A stretch of 17,534 nucleotides of DNA from assembly GCA_964586815.1 (NCBI GenBank), contig CAZPIB010000013.1, forward strand, positions 1 through 17,534, in the 5' to 3' direction. The DNA comes from CAWUJK01 sp964586815 (GTDB taxonomy: Bacteria > Patescibacteriota > Gracilibacteria > BD1-5 > UBA6164). The notes under the pieces were generated by a model that had not been told where the DNA came from, made no database searches, and saw nothing but the letters and a program-made list of their open reading frames with translations. Numbering within the stretch: the stretch's first letter is position 1; every line of letters starts with the position of its first letter. This document shows positions 9,449-17,534 of the stretch, piece by piece. A program made the position numbers and the translations under genes.

Positions 9449-10282
9449 TTAAATTATTTTTTTTCAACATTTCATACAATAATTAGCATCTTTTTGATTT
9501 TTTTCATCACATCTAATACATCTAATTCATCTTTTTGAAATACCCGATATTTCATTTTTCTTTGAAGTGTCCATAAAAACTATAATAGTAATTGCTGAAG
9601 CTAAAGCCAAAATTAATGGTCATGCAAAAACTAAAAATACAGCTATTATTTTACCATAAGTTGAAAATGGAATCATATCTCAATAACCTACCGTAGACAT
9701 TGTTATAAGTCCCCACCAAAGAGACATTGGAATTGATGTAAACATAGTTCAATTAAAATCTCTTTCTAAAAAGTAAACAAAACTGGAACTTATAAATACT
9801 ACTACTAATAATAATATAAATACAGCCTTATATTCTTCTTTATAATTTTTTAGAGATTTTATAAATCATGCAGTTAAAGGAATATCTTTTATTAGTTTTA
9901 AAACTCTTAAAATTCTTAATAATCTTAATACTATAAAGAATTCTCATATAACTAAAAAACCTAAGAAAAAGGGTAAAAAGGATAGTAAATCAATTATCCT
10001 CATTGGACTAATAATAAAATTTAGTTTATTTTTTGATTTAAATAATCTATAGAAATATTCAATTGCAAATACAATTGAGATAAATGCTTCAAAAATAAAT
10101 AATTCTTTTTTAAAAATATTACTATTATCTCATAAAGACTCAAAACTTAAAACAATAGCAAATAAAACTACTAATAAAATTATAAATTTTTTTAGTATAT
10201 TTCATATTTTAGAATTTGAATCTAAAATATTTTCATATTTATTTTTATTGTAGCTAAATATCTTAATTTTTTTTATAGACAT
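9449..10282 (-). CDS. Voltage-gated-type potassium channel with C-terminal zinc ribbon
   Basis: 277 aa. Six-transmembrane K+ channel: hydrophobic helices from about residue 28 onward, an S4-like helix with regularly spaced arginines (VLRLLRILRVLKLIK), a pore helix (SIPMSLWWGLITMSTVGYGD) with the selectivity filter T197-V-G-Y-G-D202 (second filter Gly is UGA), and a final helix. The short cytoplasmic tail carries a four-cysteine zinc ribbon (Cys255, 258, 269, 272: CIRC then CMKC). Family knowledge: K+-selective permeation gated by membrane voltage. The zinc ribbon is unusual as a channel tail and might bind a partner or sense metal or redox (inference). It starts 2 bp after the stop of the M48 protease gene, so the two are very probably co-transcribed. 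Confidence 0.95.
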
Positions 10283-10284
10283 AA

Positions 10285-11526
10285 TTATTTTTTAAAATTA
10301 TCTAAAGCTTTTAATCTTTTCAAAACTGTAGGATGAGAATAATGAAAAAATTCATAAGCAGGATGTGGTCTCATATTTGATAGATTATTTATTGATAATT
10401 TTATCAAAGCAGACTTTAATTTACTTGCGTCATAATTAATTCAAGCAAATTCATCAGCCTCATATTCATTTTTTCTAGACATAATATTTCAAACTAATCC
10501 TAAAATAATAGATATTGGAGTAAATAATATTCAAAAAGCAATTACTCAAACCCAGAAACTTCATTCAGAAGCTCATAGAGCTTGACTAACTTCTGGATAT
10601 TTCAAAGCTATACTTAAAATAAATAACATTAATCAAGTTTGAAGTATTGAAAAAGCTAACATTTGAATAGTATGTTTTCTTTTATAGTGACCAATTTCAT
10701 GAGCCAAAACTGCAACTAATTCTTCTGTTTCTAAATCTTTAATCAAAGTATCATATAAAACAATTCTTTTTTTAGGTCCAAATCCTGAGAAATAAGCATT
10801 TGCTTTTGAGCTTCTTTTTGAACCATCAATTACATAAATATTATCTAATTTAAATCATACTTTTTTTGCAAAATCATTTATTGCTGTTTTAAGTTCTCAA
10901 GAATCAAGTGGAGTTTGTTTATTGAATATTGGAACAATTATACTTGAATAAAACATCATCATAAATATAGAGAAAAATGTAATTACTCCCCAAGTATAAA
11001 GCCAAAATTTATCTCAAGCAATAGTATAAATCCATATAATAAGAGCTAAAATTAACCCTCAAATAATTATAGTTAAAACAAATGATTTAATAGCATCTAG
11101 AACAAATAATTTTTTAGTCATTTTATTAAAACCAAATTTTTCTTCAATTACAAAAGTAGAATAATAACTTGTAAAAAGTCAGATAAAGGTTTGAAATAAT
11201 ACTATGATTCAGAAAAAATATAATCACATCAAAATATAATTTTCAGTTAAGCTTCTTACAAAAGTATCTAATATTCAAAATCAACCACAAATTAAAATTA
11301 CAAACATAATTATAAAACTTACAGATCAAGAAATACTTCCAAATTTATATTTTGTTTTTTCATATTCCATAGATTTAGAATATTTTTTTTGGTCATAAAT
11401 TCACTTTAATTCTTCTGGAACTTCAGTTGACCAATTTTTTGTATTTAAATAATCTAGAATTTTACTAAAGATAAATTCTCATACAAATAAAGCTACAATT
11501 ATATACAAAATAATTTCACTACTCAT
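10285..11526 (-). CDS. Ste24-like M48 family membrane zinc metalloprotease
   Basis: 413 aa. Integral membrane protease of the CAAX-protease-1/Ste24 type (M48). Several hydrophobic helices surround the catalytic motif HEIGH (His276, Glu277, His280). The third zinc ligand is probably the first Glu of NEYEADEFA downstream. The C-terminal signature HPAYEFFHYSHPTVLKRLKA matches the family. In bacteria such enzymes are linked to membrane protein quality control; the substrate here is unknown. The C-terminus is followed after 2 bp by the channel start, and alaS ends 41 bp upstream. The first residues MSSEIILYIIVALFV form a first membrane helix. Length is close to the family norm (about 410-430). Confidence 0.95.
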
Positions 11527-11567
11527 TTTTTTAATTTTAATTAATAAAAAGTACTTTCTTAGTGTGT

Positions 11568-13397
11568 TTATTTAAGTAATATTGCTTTAATTCTCCTAAC
11601 TCCTCTACTACTACTTTCTTCTTTTTTGATTTTGAAAGTTCACATAGTTTTTGTATTTTTAACATGAGGTCATCAGCATAATTCTCTTGAATAAATATTT
11701 CATTTAGAATCTACAAAAGTATAAACTTTTACTACACTTGGATATTTTTCCCAGAAACTTCATTCTACTCAGCTATTTTTTGCTTCTTGTTTGTTCATAT
11801 TTATAAGTTCAACTTCACATCATTTTTTAATTGTATTATTTACATATTCTTCAACTTTATCAAGTTCTTCTCTCATAACTTTTCTATCAAAATTAAAATC
11901 AAATCTTAATCTTTCTGGAGTAATATTAGAACCTTTTTGAGAAATTCATCAGCCTAAAACTGAATTTAATCCAGCTAATAGTAAGTGAGTTGCTGAGTGA
12001 AGATTGATAGTTTCTTCTCAATTATCTGCTAATCAACCTTTGAATTTCTGATCTGAACCAACTCTAGATAATTCTTGATGTTTTTTTTCTGCTTTTTTAA
12101 AACCTTCCATATCAACTTTTAACCCTTTTTCCTGAGCTAATTCTACGGTCATTTCAAGTGGAAAACCAAAAGTATCATACAGTTTAAATGCTTTATTTCA
12201 AGTAATAGTCTCTATTTTTTTTCCATTTCTTTCAAATGCTATTTCAAAACCTTTTACTAATTTTTCAAATTCTTTTAAACCTTTTTCTAGAGTTTCTACA
12301 AATTGTTTTTCTTCTCTAATTATTTCTTCTAAAATTTCAGCTTTTTTTTCTATCATATGAGGATAATCAATTCCTAATTTTTCAATAATTACATTTGCAA
12401 CTTCATTTAAAAATAATCCTTTAAATCATAATTTATGAGCTTGCCTGATAGCAATTCTCATTAATCTTCTAAGAACATAACCTTGGTCTACATTAGATGG
12501 AATAATTCAATCTGATATCATAACTGCCATTGTTCTTGAGTGATCTGCAATTATTCTAATAGCTTTCTCAACTTCACTTCCTGAGACTGGTCTCTCTTCG
12601 AGACCGGTCTCTTTTATTATTTTGTCAATTATATAATCAAAAATATCTGTATGATAAACTGATTTTTTTCAATTTAGTGTTGCAACTATTCTCTCTAAAC
12701 CCATTCCTGTATCTACATTTCTAGTTGGTAGCTTTTTAAGTGTTCAGTCAACTTGTTTATTATATTCCATAAAAACATTATTCCATATTTCCATCCAATT
12801 AGCTGGATCATTTCATACATTAGATTCTGTTGGTGGAAACTCAGTTTCACCAACCCAATAAAAAATTTCAGAATCTGGACCACAAGGTCCTATATCTCCA
12901 GCTGACCACCAGTTTTCATTTTTATCAAGATATGAAATTCTAGATTTTGGCATTCAAACTTCTTCCCAAATTTTAGCAGACTGCTCATCTCTAGGAGCAT
13001 CTTTATCTCACTCAAAAACTGTAACTGCTATTTTTTTAGAATCAAGATCTAACCAGTCTTTACTAGTTAAAAATTCCCATGAATAATTAATAGATTCTTT
13101 TTTAAAGTAATCTCACAAAGACCAATTTCCAAGCATTTCAAAAAAAGTTAAATGAGAATTATCTCAAACTTCTTCAATATCACTTGTTCTAATACATTTT
13201 TGAGAATTTACTAATCTAGTTCAACTTGGATGTTTTTCTCACAATAAATAAGGAACAATAGGTTGCATACCTGCTGTATTAAAAAGCACAGTTGGATCAT
13301 TTTCAGGGATAACTGGAGCAGAAGGAATAATTTTGTGATTTTTACTTTCAAAAAAGTCTAAAAATTTTTGTCTAATTTCTTTAGAATTGTATTGCAT
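11568..13397 (-). CDS. alaS: Alanyl-tRNA synthetase, short form lacking C-Ala domain
   Basis: 609 aa against about 870 in E. coli. Charges tRNA-Ala and, by the G3-U70 rule, also the tmRNA in this window. Class II core: FFESKNHKIIPSAPVIP, NDPTVLFNTAGMQP, FFEMLGNWSLGDYF, and TGMGLERI as motif 3. The editing domain has HSATH (His467, His471) and CGGPH (Cys574, His578), giving an intact zinc/editing site. The protein ends right after GVRRIKAI, so the C-terminal oligomerisation/tRNA-binding C-Ala domain is absent and there is no separate remnant downstream. Residues 263-272 (ETGLEERPVS) come from a GC-rich palindrome. It is probably the first gene of the long minus-strand series and is divergent from the GlmU-like gene. 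Confidence 0.96.
12583..12611. repeat. Tandem palindrome embedded in alaS
   Basis: GAGACTGGTCTC (12583-12594), spacer TCTTC, then the perfect palindrome GAGACCGGTCTC (12600-12611). It is strikingly GC-rich for the region and kept in frame (29 bp spanning 10 codons, ETGLEERPVS). Its sequence is not the metG repeat, but the style is the same. Confidence 0.8.
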
Positions 13398-13496
13398 TTT
13401 TTATCTTTTTTTTAATTAAATTTTATTTTTATACTAAAATTATTATAATTAAAATAAATAAAAAACAAGTTTTATAATTCAATTAAAATTTTATTT
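13398..13496. promoter_or_regulatory. Divergent promoter region alaS / GlmU-like gene
   Basis: 99 bp of almost pure A/T between two divergent starts. Candidate elements: on the minus strand TTGTTT (13468-13463) and TATAAT (13447-13442), spacer 15, towards alaS; on the plus strand TATAAT (13473-13478) 18 bases before the GlmU-like start, with no clear -35. No Shine-Dalgarno lies before either start. Confidence 0.35.
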
Positions 13497-14693
13497 ATGA
13501 AGTTAATAATTTTAGCAGCTGGAGAAGGTAGTAGACTTAGACCTTTTACAAATACAATCCCAAAGCCACTTATAAAAATAATTTGAAAACCTATCATAGA
13601 GCATAATCTAGATATTATTTTAAATTCAGGAAATAAAGTATTATTTGATGAGATAATTTTTATAGTAAAATATAAAAAAGAAAAAATTATAAAATATTTT
13701 TGAGATAATTTTAATTGAATTAAAATTAAATATATAATTCAATGAGAAAAAAAATGAACAGCTTGAGCACTTATGTGATTATGAGAAATTTATGATGATA
13801 TCTTAATTATAAATTGAGATAGTATATTTGAGGAAAATGATTTAACTAAAATAATAAAATTTAAATGATATGCTATTTTAACTAAAAAAGTATCTGACCC
13901 TTCAAAATACTGAATTTGTAAAGTAAGCTCAGATAATATAATAAATAAAATTTTAGAAAAACCATTTAAATTCATTTGAGATTTAGCTAATTTATGAGTT
14001 TATAAACTAAATGCGAAAATTTTAGAATATATAGAAAAAACTCCCCTTTCAGAAAGATGAGAATATGAAATAATTGACAGTTTAAATAAATTTGCAGAAC
14101 TCTACCCATTAAAATCAATAGAAATTTCAGGAAAATTTATTGATATTTGATACTCTTGGGATATTTTAACAGTAAATAAATATTTTTTAAATAAATTAAA
14201 AAAATCAGAAATAAATTGAGAAATTGAGAATTGAGTAACTATTAAATGAAATATAATTTTAGAAAAATGATCTATTTTAAAATCTGGAACATATATAGAA
14301 TGAAACTGTTATATTTGAAAAAATACTAGTATTTGACCAAATATTTATTTGAGATGAACAACTTCAATCTGACAAAATTGTAAAATTTGAGCAAACAATG
14401 AAATAAAAAACTCTAATATTTGAGATAATACAAATATTGCACATTTAAGTTATATTTGAGATTCTATAATATGAAATAATATAAATATATGATGATGATT
14501 TATATCAGCAAACTTAAAACATGATAGCTCTAATATAAAAGTATTAGTTAAATGAGTTTTGATAGATACTTGACTAAAAAAATTATGAATAATTATTTGA
14601 GATAATTCTAAAACTTGAATAAACTCAAGTTCTATGCCTTGAAGAATTATTGAAAATAATACTTTTACTTTACCTTGAACAATAATTAAATAA
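13497..14693 (+). CDS. GlmU-like bifunctional sugar-1-phosphate nucleotidylyltransferase/acetyltransferase
   Basis: 398 aa. N-terminal nucleotidyltransferase domain (about 1-230) with the signature LAAGEGSRLRPFTNTIPKP for nucleotide and metal binding. C-terminal left-handed beta-helix (about 240-398) of hexapeptide repeats (GKNTSIGPNIYLRGTTSIGQ), where almost every glycine is UGA. His316 in AHLSYIGDSIIG corresponds to the acetyltransferase base of GlmU, and the NLKHDSSNIKV and IDTGLKKLGIIIGDNSKTGIN segments match the archaeal-type bifunctional branch. Likely makes an activated amino sugar (UDP-GlcNAc type) for peptidoglycan or surface glycans, which could feed the sugar transferase. Shorter than E. 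coli GlmU (456 aa). It could instead be a nucleotidylyltransferase for another sugar. Divergent from alaS; its stop is 4 bp from the convergent ATP-citrate lyase gene. Confidence 0.88.
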
Positions 14694-14697
14694 AATT

Positions 14698-16518
14698 TTA
14701 ATCATACATAATATCTTCCCGGGGAGTTCTAAAAAGTCATTCTTTTAATCTTTTTTGGTCAAGAATATGTCCTATGAAACCTGTAGTTCTGGCTAATATA
14801 AAAAATGCATTAAATATTCAAGCATCAATATAATCTTGAATTTCATCTTCCGTTAATCCTAAATCAGTAAATAAATCTAGAAGTAATACTGAAATTAATC
14901 AATCTACATTTAGTATTAAGTTAGATTTTTTTTCTAAAGTTATTTTTTCTACTTCTAAAGCAAATTTTAGATGTTTATTTTCTGGAAAAGTTTTTGCTAA
15001 ATCTAGTAAAATTTCACACCTTTTATCAGGATTAAATTTTGATTTAACCTTGTGTCCAATTCAAGGAACATTTATTCCAGCTTTTTTCATATATATAACA
15101 AAGTCAAGTGGAGTTATTTGGTCAATAACAGCTTTTGAAAAATACTTTGCAGCTCAATCTATTGCTCAACCAAATTTTGGTCAAATAGTTGTAAGGCCTG
15201 CAATTACACTTGATTTCAAATCATTTCAAGCTCTAGTAGTAATAATTGCATTAGTAGCCCCCGAAACTGCTGGTCAATGGTCAGCTAAAATAATCAAAAT
15301 ATAATTAATAAATTTCTCTCCATATTCAGGTAAATCTCTTTTCAGCCATAAATTTGAAATCACATTTGCAAAACTTCATTTATTTACATATTCAGAAATT
15401 TTCTTTTTATTATAAGTTAGCTCATCTCATCTTTCATCAGAAATTGTAGAAGTGAAATTTGTATTTTTTCTGTTTTTAATTTTTTTTAATTTTTCTTGTA
15501 TTTTTTGTGTAAGTTCTATTGATTTACTAGAGTCTAAATTAGGATTAATTAGTTGAAATGTTTCTTCAATTTTATCTCCAAAATCTATATAACTTTCTGG
15601 AACAATAGCTCAAGCTTTCTTTAAAGCATTATTTTTAAAACTAGAAGTTTCTCTTTTTCAATCAGATTTTGCTCCGGCATGACCAAATTGAACTTCTGAA
15701 TTTTTTAATTGTTCTCAAATTGTACCAATACACCAAGCCACAACTGGTTTAGTAATTTCTCAATTTTTCATCATTTCAGCTATTTCAAGCTCAGATTCTC
15801 AGCCAATTTCTCCAAGCATAACTATCATTTTAGTTTTTTCATCTTTTTCAAAAATCTCAAAAACATCTCTAAATTCCATAATATTGTATTTATCTCAACC
15901 TAATGCAATTGATAAATTTGTTCAATCAGTTCTAGTTGATATAACTCTTCTTAATTCATTACTCATTCCTCATGATTTTGAAACAAATCAAACACTTCAA
16001 GACTGATATAATTTAGTTTTTACAATATTTTCCAAGTCTCAACCAGTATTTCCAGCTCTAAAAACTCAAGCACTCATTGCTCAAACAGTTGCTGGTCAAA
16101 TAATATTCAAAGGATTGAAATCCTCTGCTATTAATCTAATATTTAAATTATTTTTTAATGCAATAATTTCTCTAGTTTCTCTTTCTGGAATTGATTCTGC
16201 AATTATTATAATATTTTTAAAATTTGTATAATTCATTGACTGTTTTGTAACTTTTCAAGCACTTCTATAACTTGCAAAATTGACTAAAGTATCAGAATTA
16301 TTTAAAGTATTTTCTGGAATATTTTCAAAACTAGAAAAACTAGAAATAAGAATTTCTTTATTTCAAAAAAATAATTTATGATTAGATTTTGATTTTCATT
16401 CATTAATAAAAGCTGAAACAGAAGGTCCTCTCCCACTTAAATAATCAAAATCCAACATTTGTTGTGCTGCTTTTAACTGTAAGCCATAAATTATAGCATT
16501 AGATTTTTTTGTAAACAT
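14698..16518 (-). CDS. aclA: ATP-citrate lyase large (AclA-type) subunit
   Basis: 606 aa, matching AclA of the two-subunit enzyme (about 600-610). ATP-citrate lyase cleaves citrate with CoA and ATP to acetyl-CoA and oxaloacetate. An N-terminal CoA-binding domain (about 1-160) is followed by a succinyl-CoA-ligase-like part with the phospho-histidine His280 in VQFGHAGAKS, then a citrate-synthase-like domain (about 340-606) with ADHGPAVSGATN, NVPGIGHKVKS and the terminal GFIGHILDQKRLKEGLFR. All key histidines are present. The ATP-grasp partner AclB is not in this window: the upstream neighbour is unrelated. The nearest alternative, a citryl-CoA synthetase alone, would lack the citrate-synthase half. 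Starts 3 bp after the stop of the repeat protein gene. Confidence 0.92.
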
Positions 16519-16521
16519 TTT

Positions 16522-17534
16522 TTATTTTTTAATCATTTTTCAATTTTTTATATTATACTCATATGTATATTCTCATAATTTAAATGTAAAAATATCTGAA
16601 TATCTATTATCTAGTAAATTCTCTACTAAATATCCAAAATCTTTATATAAAGAAAATTCAGGATAATTATATATTTTAAATAATGGTCCTAATTGTCATC
16701 ATCCTGAATATATATATAAATATTTTTTATCTTTTGTTAATCAATAATCTTCTATACTATAATGAATAATATTTTTTCAATTTTTGATATTATAAAATCA
16801 AGTTGATACAACAGACCGCATAGAGACTTTATAAACTAAAATTTCTTTATTATTTATAAATTTTAATCATCAAATACTTCAGCTGGCTTCTATTACTCAA
16901 TAAGTTCAATCCCTCTTTAGTTTTATTTCTTTTATTATACTTTTTTCTCATAACTTATCTAAATATAGAGTTGTGCCTTCATTATCTCTTTTTACATAAA
17001 ACCTATAATCTCAAACTTTAAGTTCTTCAAGGATTTCTTTGTTTATTTTTTTAACATTTAAAGTTTTAAGATTAGTTCAATTTATTATTTCCATACTTAC
17101 ACTATATATTCCAACTCATTGAGTTTCCTCAAGGATTTCAACTCTAAAATTGAGCTTATTTTTTCAAATTTCTTTAAAATTATAAGTACTGATTCTTGTA
17201 AATCAACTATTACTAAAATCATACATTTTCTTAAATTCTTTAAAAGAAATATTTGGTTTATATTTCATTAAATATGCTATTTTAATATTTCACTTTTCTA
17301 TATTCATATAGTATTTAGAAATAAGATTTTGATTATTTAAATTTTCTTTTTTATCTGTAAATTCATATTTATCTACATTTAAAATTTCCGATTTTTTCTC
17401 TATTATATTTTCTTCTACTGGTTTTTCTACATTTAAAATTTCCGATTTTTTCTCTATTATATTTTCTTCTACTGGTTTTTCTACATTTAAAATTTCCGAT
17501 TTTTTCTCTATTATATTTTCTTCTACTGGTTTTT
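16522..17534 (-). CDS. Unknown protein with 18-residue tandem repeats, N-terminus outside window
   Basis: C-terminal 337 codons are visible, ending GKMIKK and TAA. Not recognised. The part at the window edge is at least three identical 18-residue repeats (ENIIEKKSEILNVEKPVE, charged, probably extended or coiled). After that comes a mostly beta-strand-like region without cysteines, with several Tyr/Gly-rich strands (GDYRFYVKRDNEGTTLYLD; KKYLYIYSGGGQLGPLFKIY). The make-up suggests a secreted or surface protein with a stalk of repeats and a globular C-terminal domain, but the signal region is outside the window. It precedes aclA by 3 bp, which suggests co-transcription. Confidence 0.8.
17373..17534. 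repeat. 54-bp tandem repeat, three identical copies reaching the window edge
   Basis: Copies at 17373-17426, 17427-17480 and 17481-17534 are identical base for base. 54 is a multiple of 3, so copy number can change without shifting frame. The array continues or ends beyond the window. Confidence 0.97.

Noticed and set aside
14706..14730. CCCGGGG patch near the aclA end as another palindromic insertion
   Set aside because: Only a 6-bp palindrome within conserved C-terminal residues (LFRTPRED). No repeat units and no disruption of the family alignment are apparent.
15050..15304. Plus-strand 84-aa reading frame
   Set aside because: Antisense to the citrate-synthase-like domain of aclA.
1..17534. 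Many apparent short or broken genes, suggesting pseudogenes
   Set aside because: All breaks are UGA codons at glycine positions. Read with code 25 the genes are full length, without frameshifts.
1..17534. UGA read as tryptophan (Mycoplasma-type code 4)
   Set aside because: Invariant glycines (Walker A, GYG filter, GPRP, HGNAG) are UGA, and tryptophan would destroy them.
17373..17534. CRISPR-like array
   Set aside because: The 54-bp units abut with no spacers and lie in an open reading frame, so this is a coding tandem repeat.

Overview
Every protein gene in this very AT-rich window reads through in-frame UGA codons, and at conserved positions those UGAs fall on glycine: UvrB Walker A (GVTGSGKT), the K+ channel filter (TVGYGD), the hydrolase HGNAG motif and the sugar transferase KPGITG block. 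Real stops are only TAA or TAG. UGA=Gly (genetic code 25) is known from Candidatus Absconditabacteria (SR1) and Gracilibacteria (BD1-5) of the Candidate Phyla Radiation, so the DNA almost certainly comes from one of these. With the standard code the genes look shattered; all coordinates and translations here use UGA=Gly.

Left end (1-1834): the 3' part of a large serine recombinase gene on the + strand runs, without a stop, into the 3' end of a complete tmRNA gene (ssrA, 1324-1787, minus strand). This looks like the boundary of an integrated element sitting at ssrA. The tmRNA has a 7-bp acceptor with a G3-U70 pair, an encoded CCA and a long 24-residue tag.

Middle (1832-13397): uvrB (minus) and a divergent signal/TM coiled-coil protein (+), which ends at a perfect 17-bp stem shared with the convergent block. 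That block is a long minus-strand series with short gaps, read in the order alaS, Ste24-like M48 protease, voltage-gated K+ channel with a zinc ribbon, metG, polyprenyl-phosphate sugar transferase, a small unknown protein and a membrane-anchored alpha/beta hydrolase. It mixes translation (alaS, metG) with envelope functions. metG and alaS each carry a GC-richer palindromic insertion that keeps the reading frame, and the hydrolase start holds a similar patch. They recall protein-embedded palindromic elements.

Right end (13497-17534): a GlmU-like sugar-1-phosphate nucleotidylyltransferase/acetyltransferase (+), divergent from alaS, meets tail to tail (4-bp gap) an ATP-citrate lyase large subunit (minus). 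Upstream of the latter, 3 bp away, is the end of an unknown protein that begins the window with at least three identical 54-bp tandem repeats.

No start codon in the window has a recognisable Shine-Dalgarno sequence. No stretch over 300 bases lacks a gene once the tmRNA is counted.
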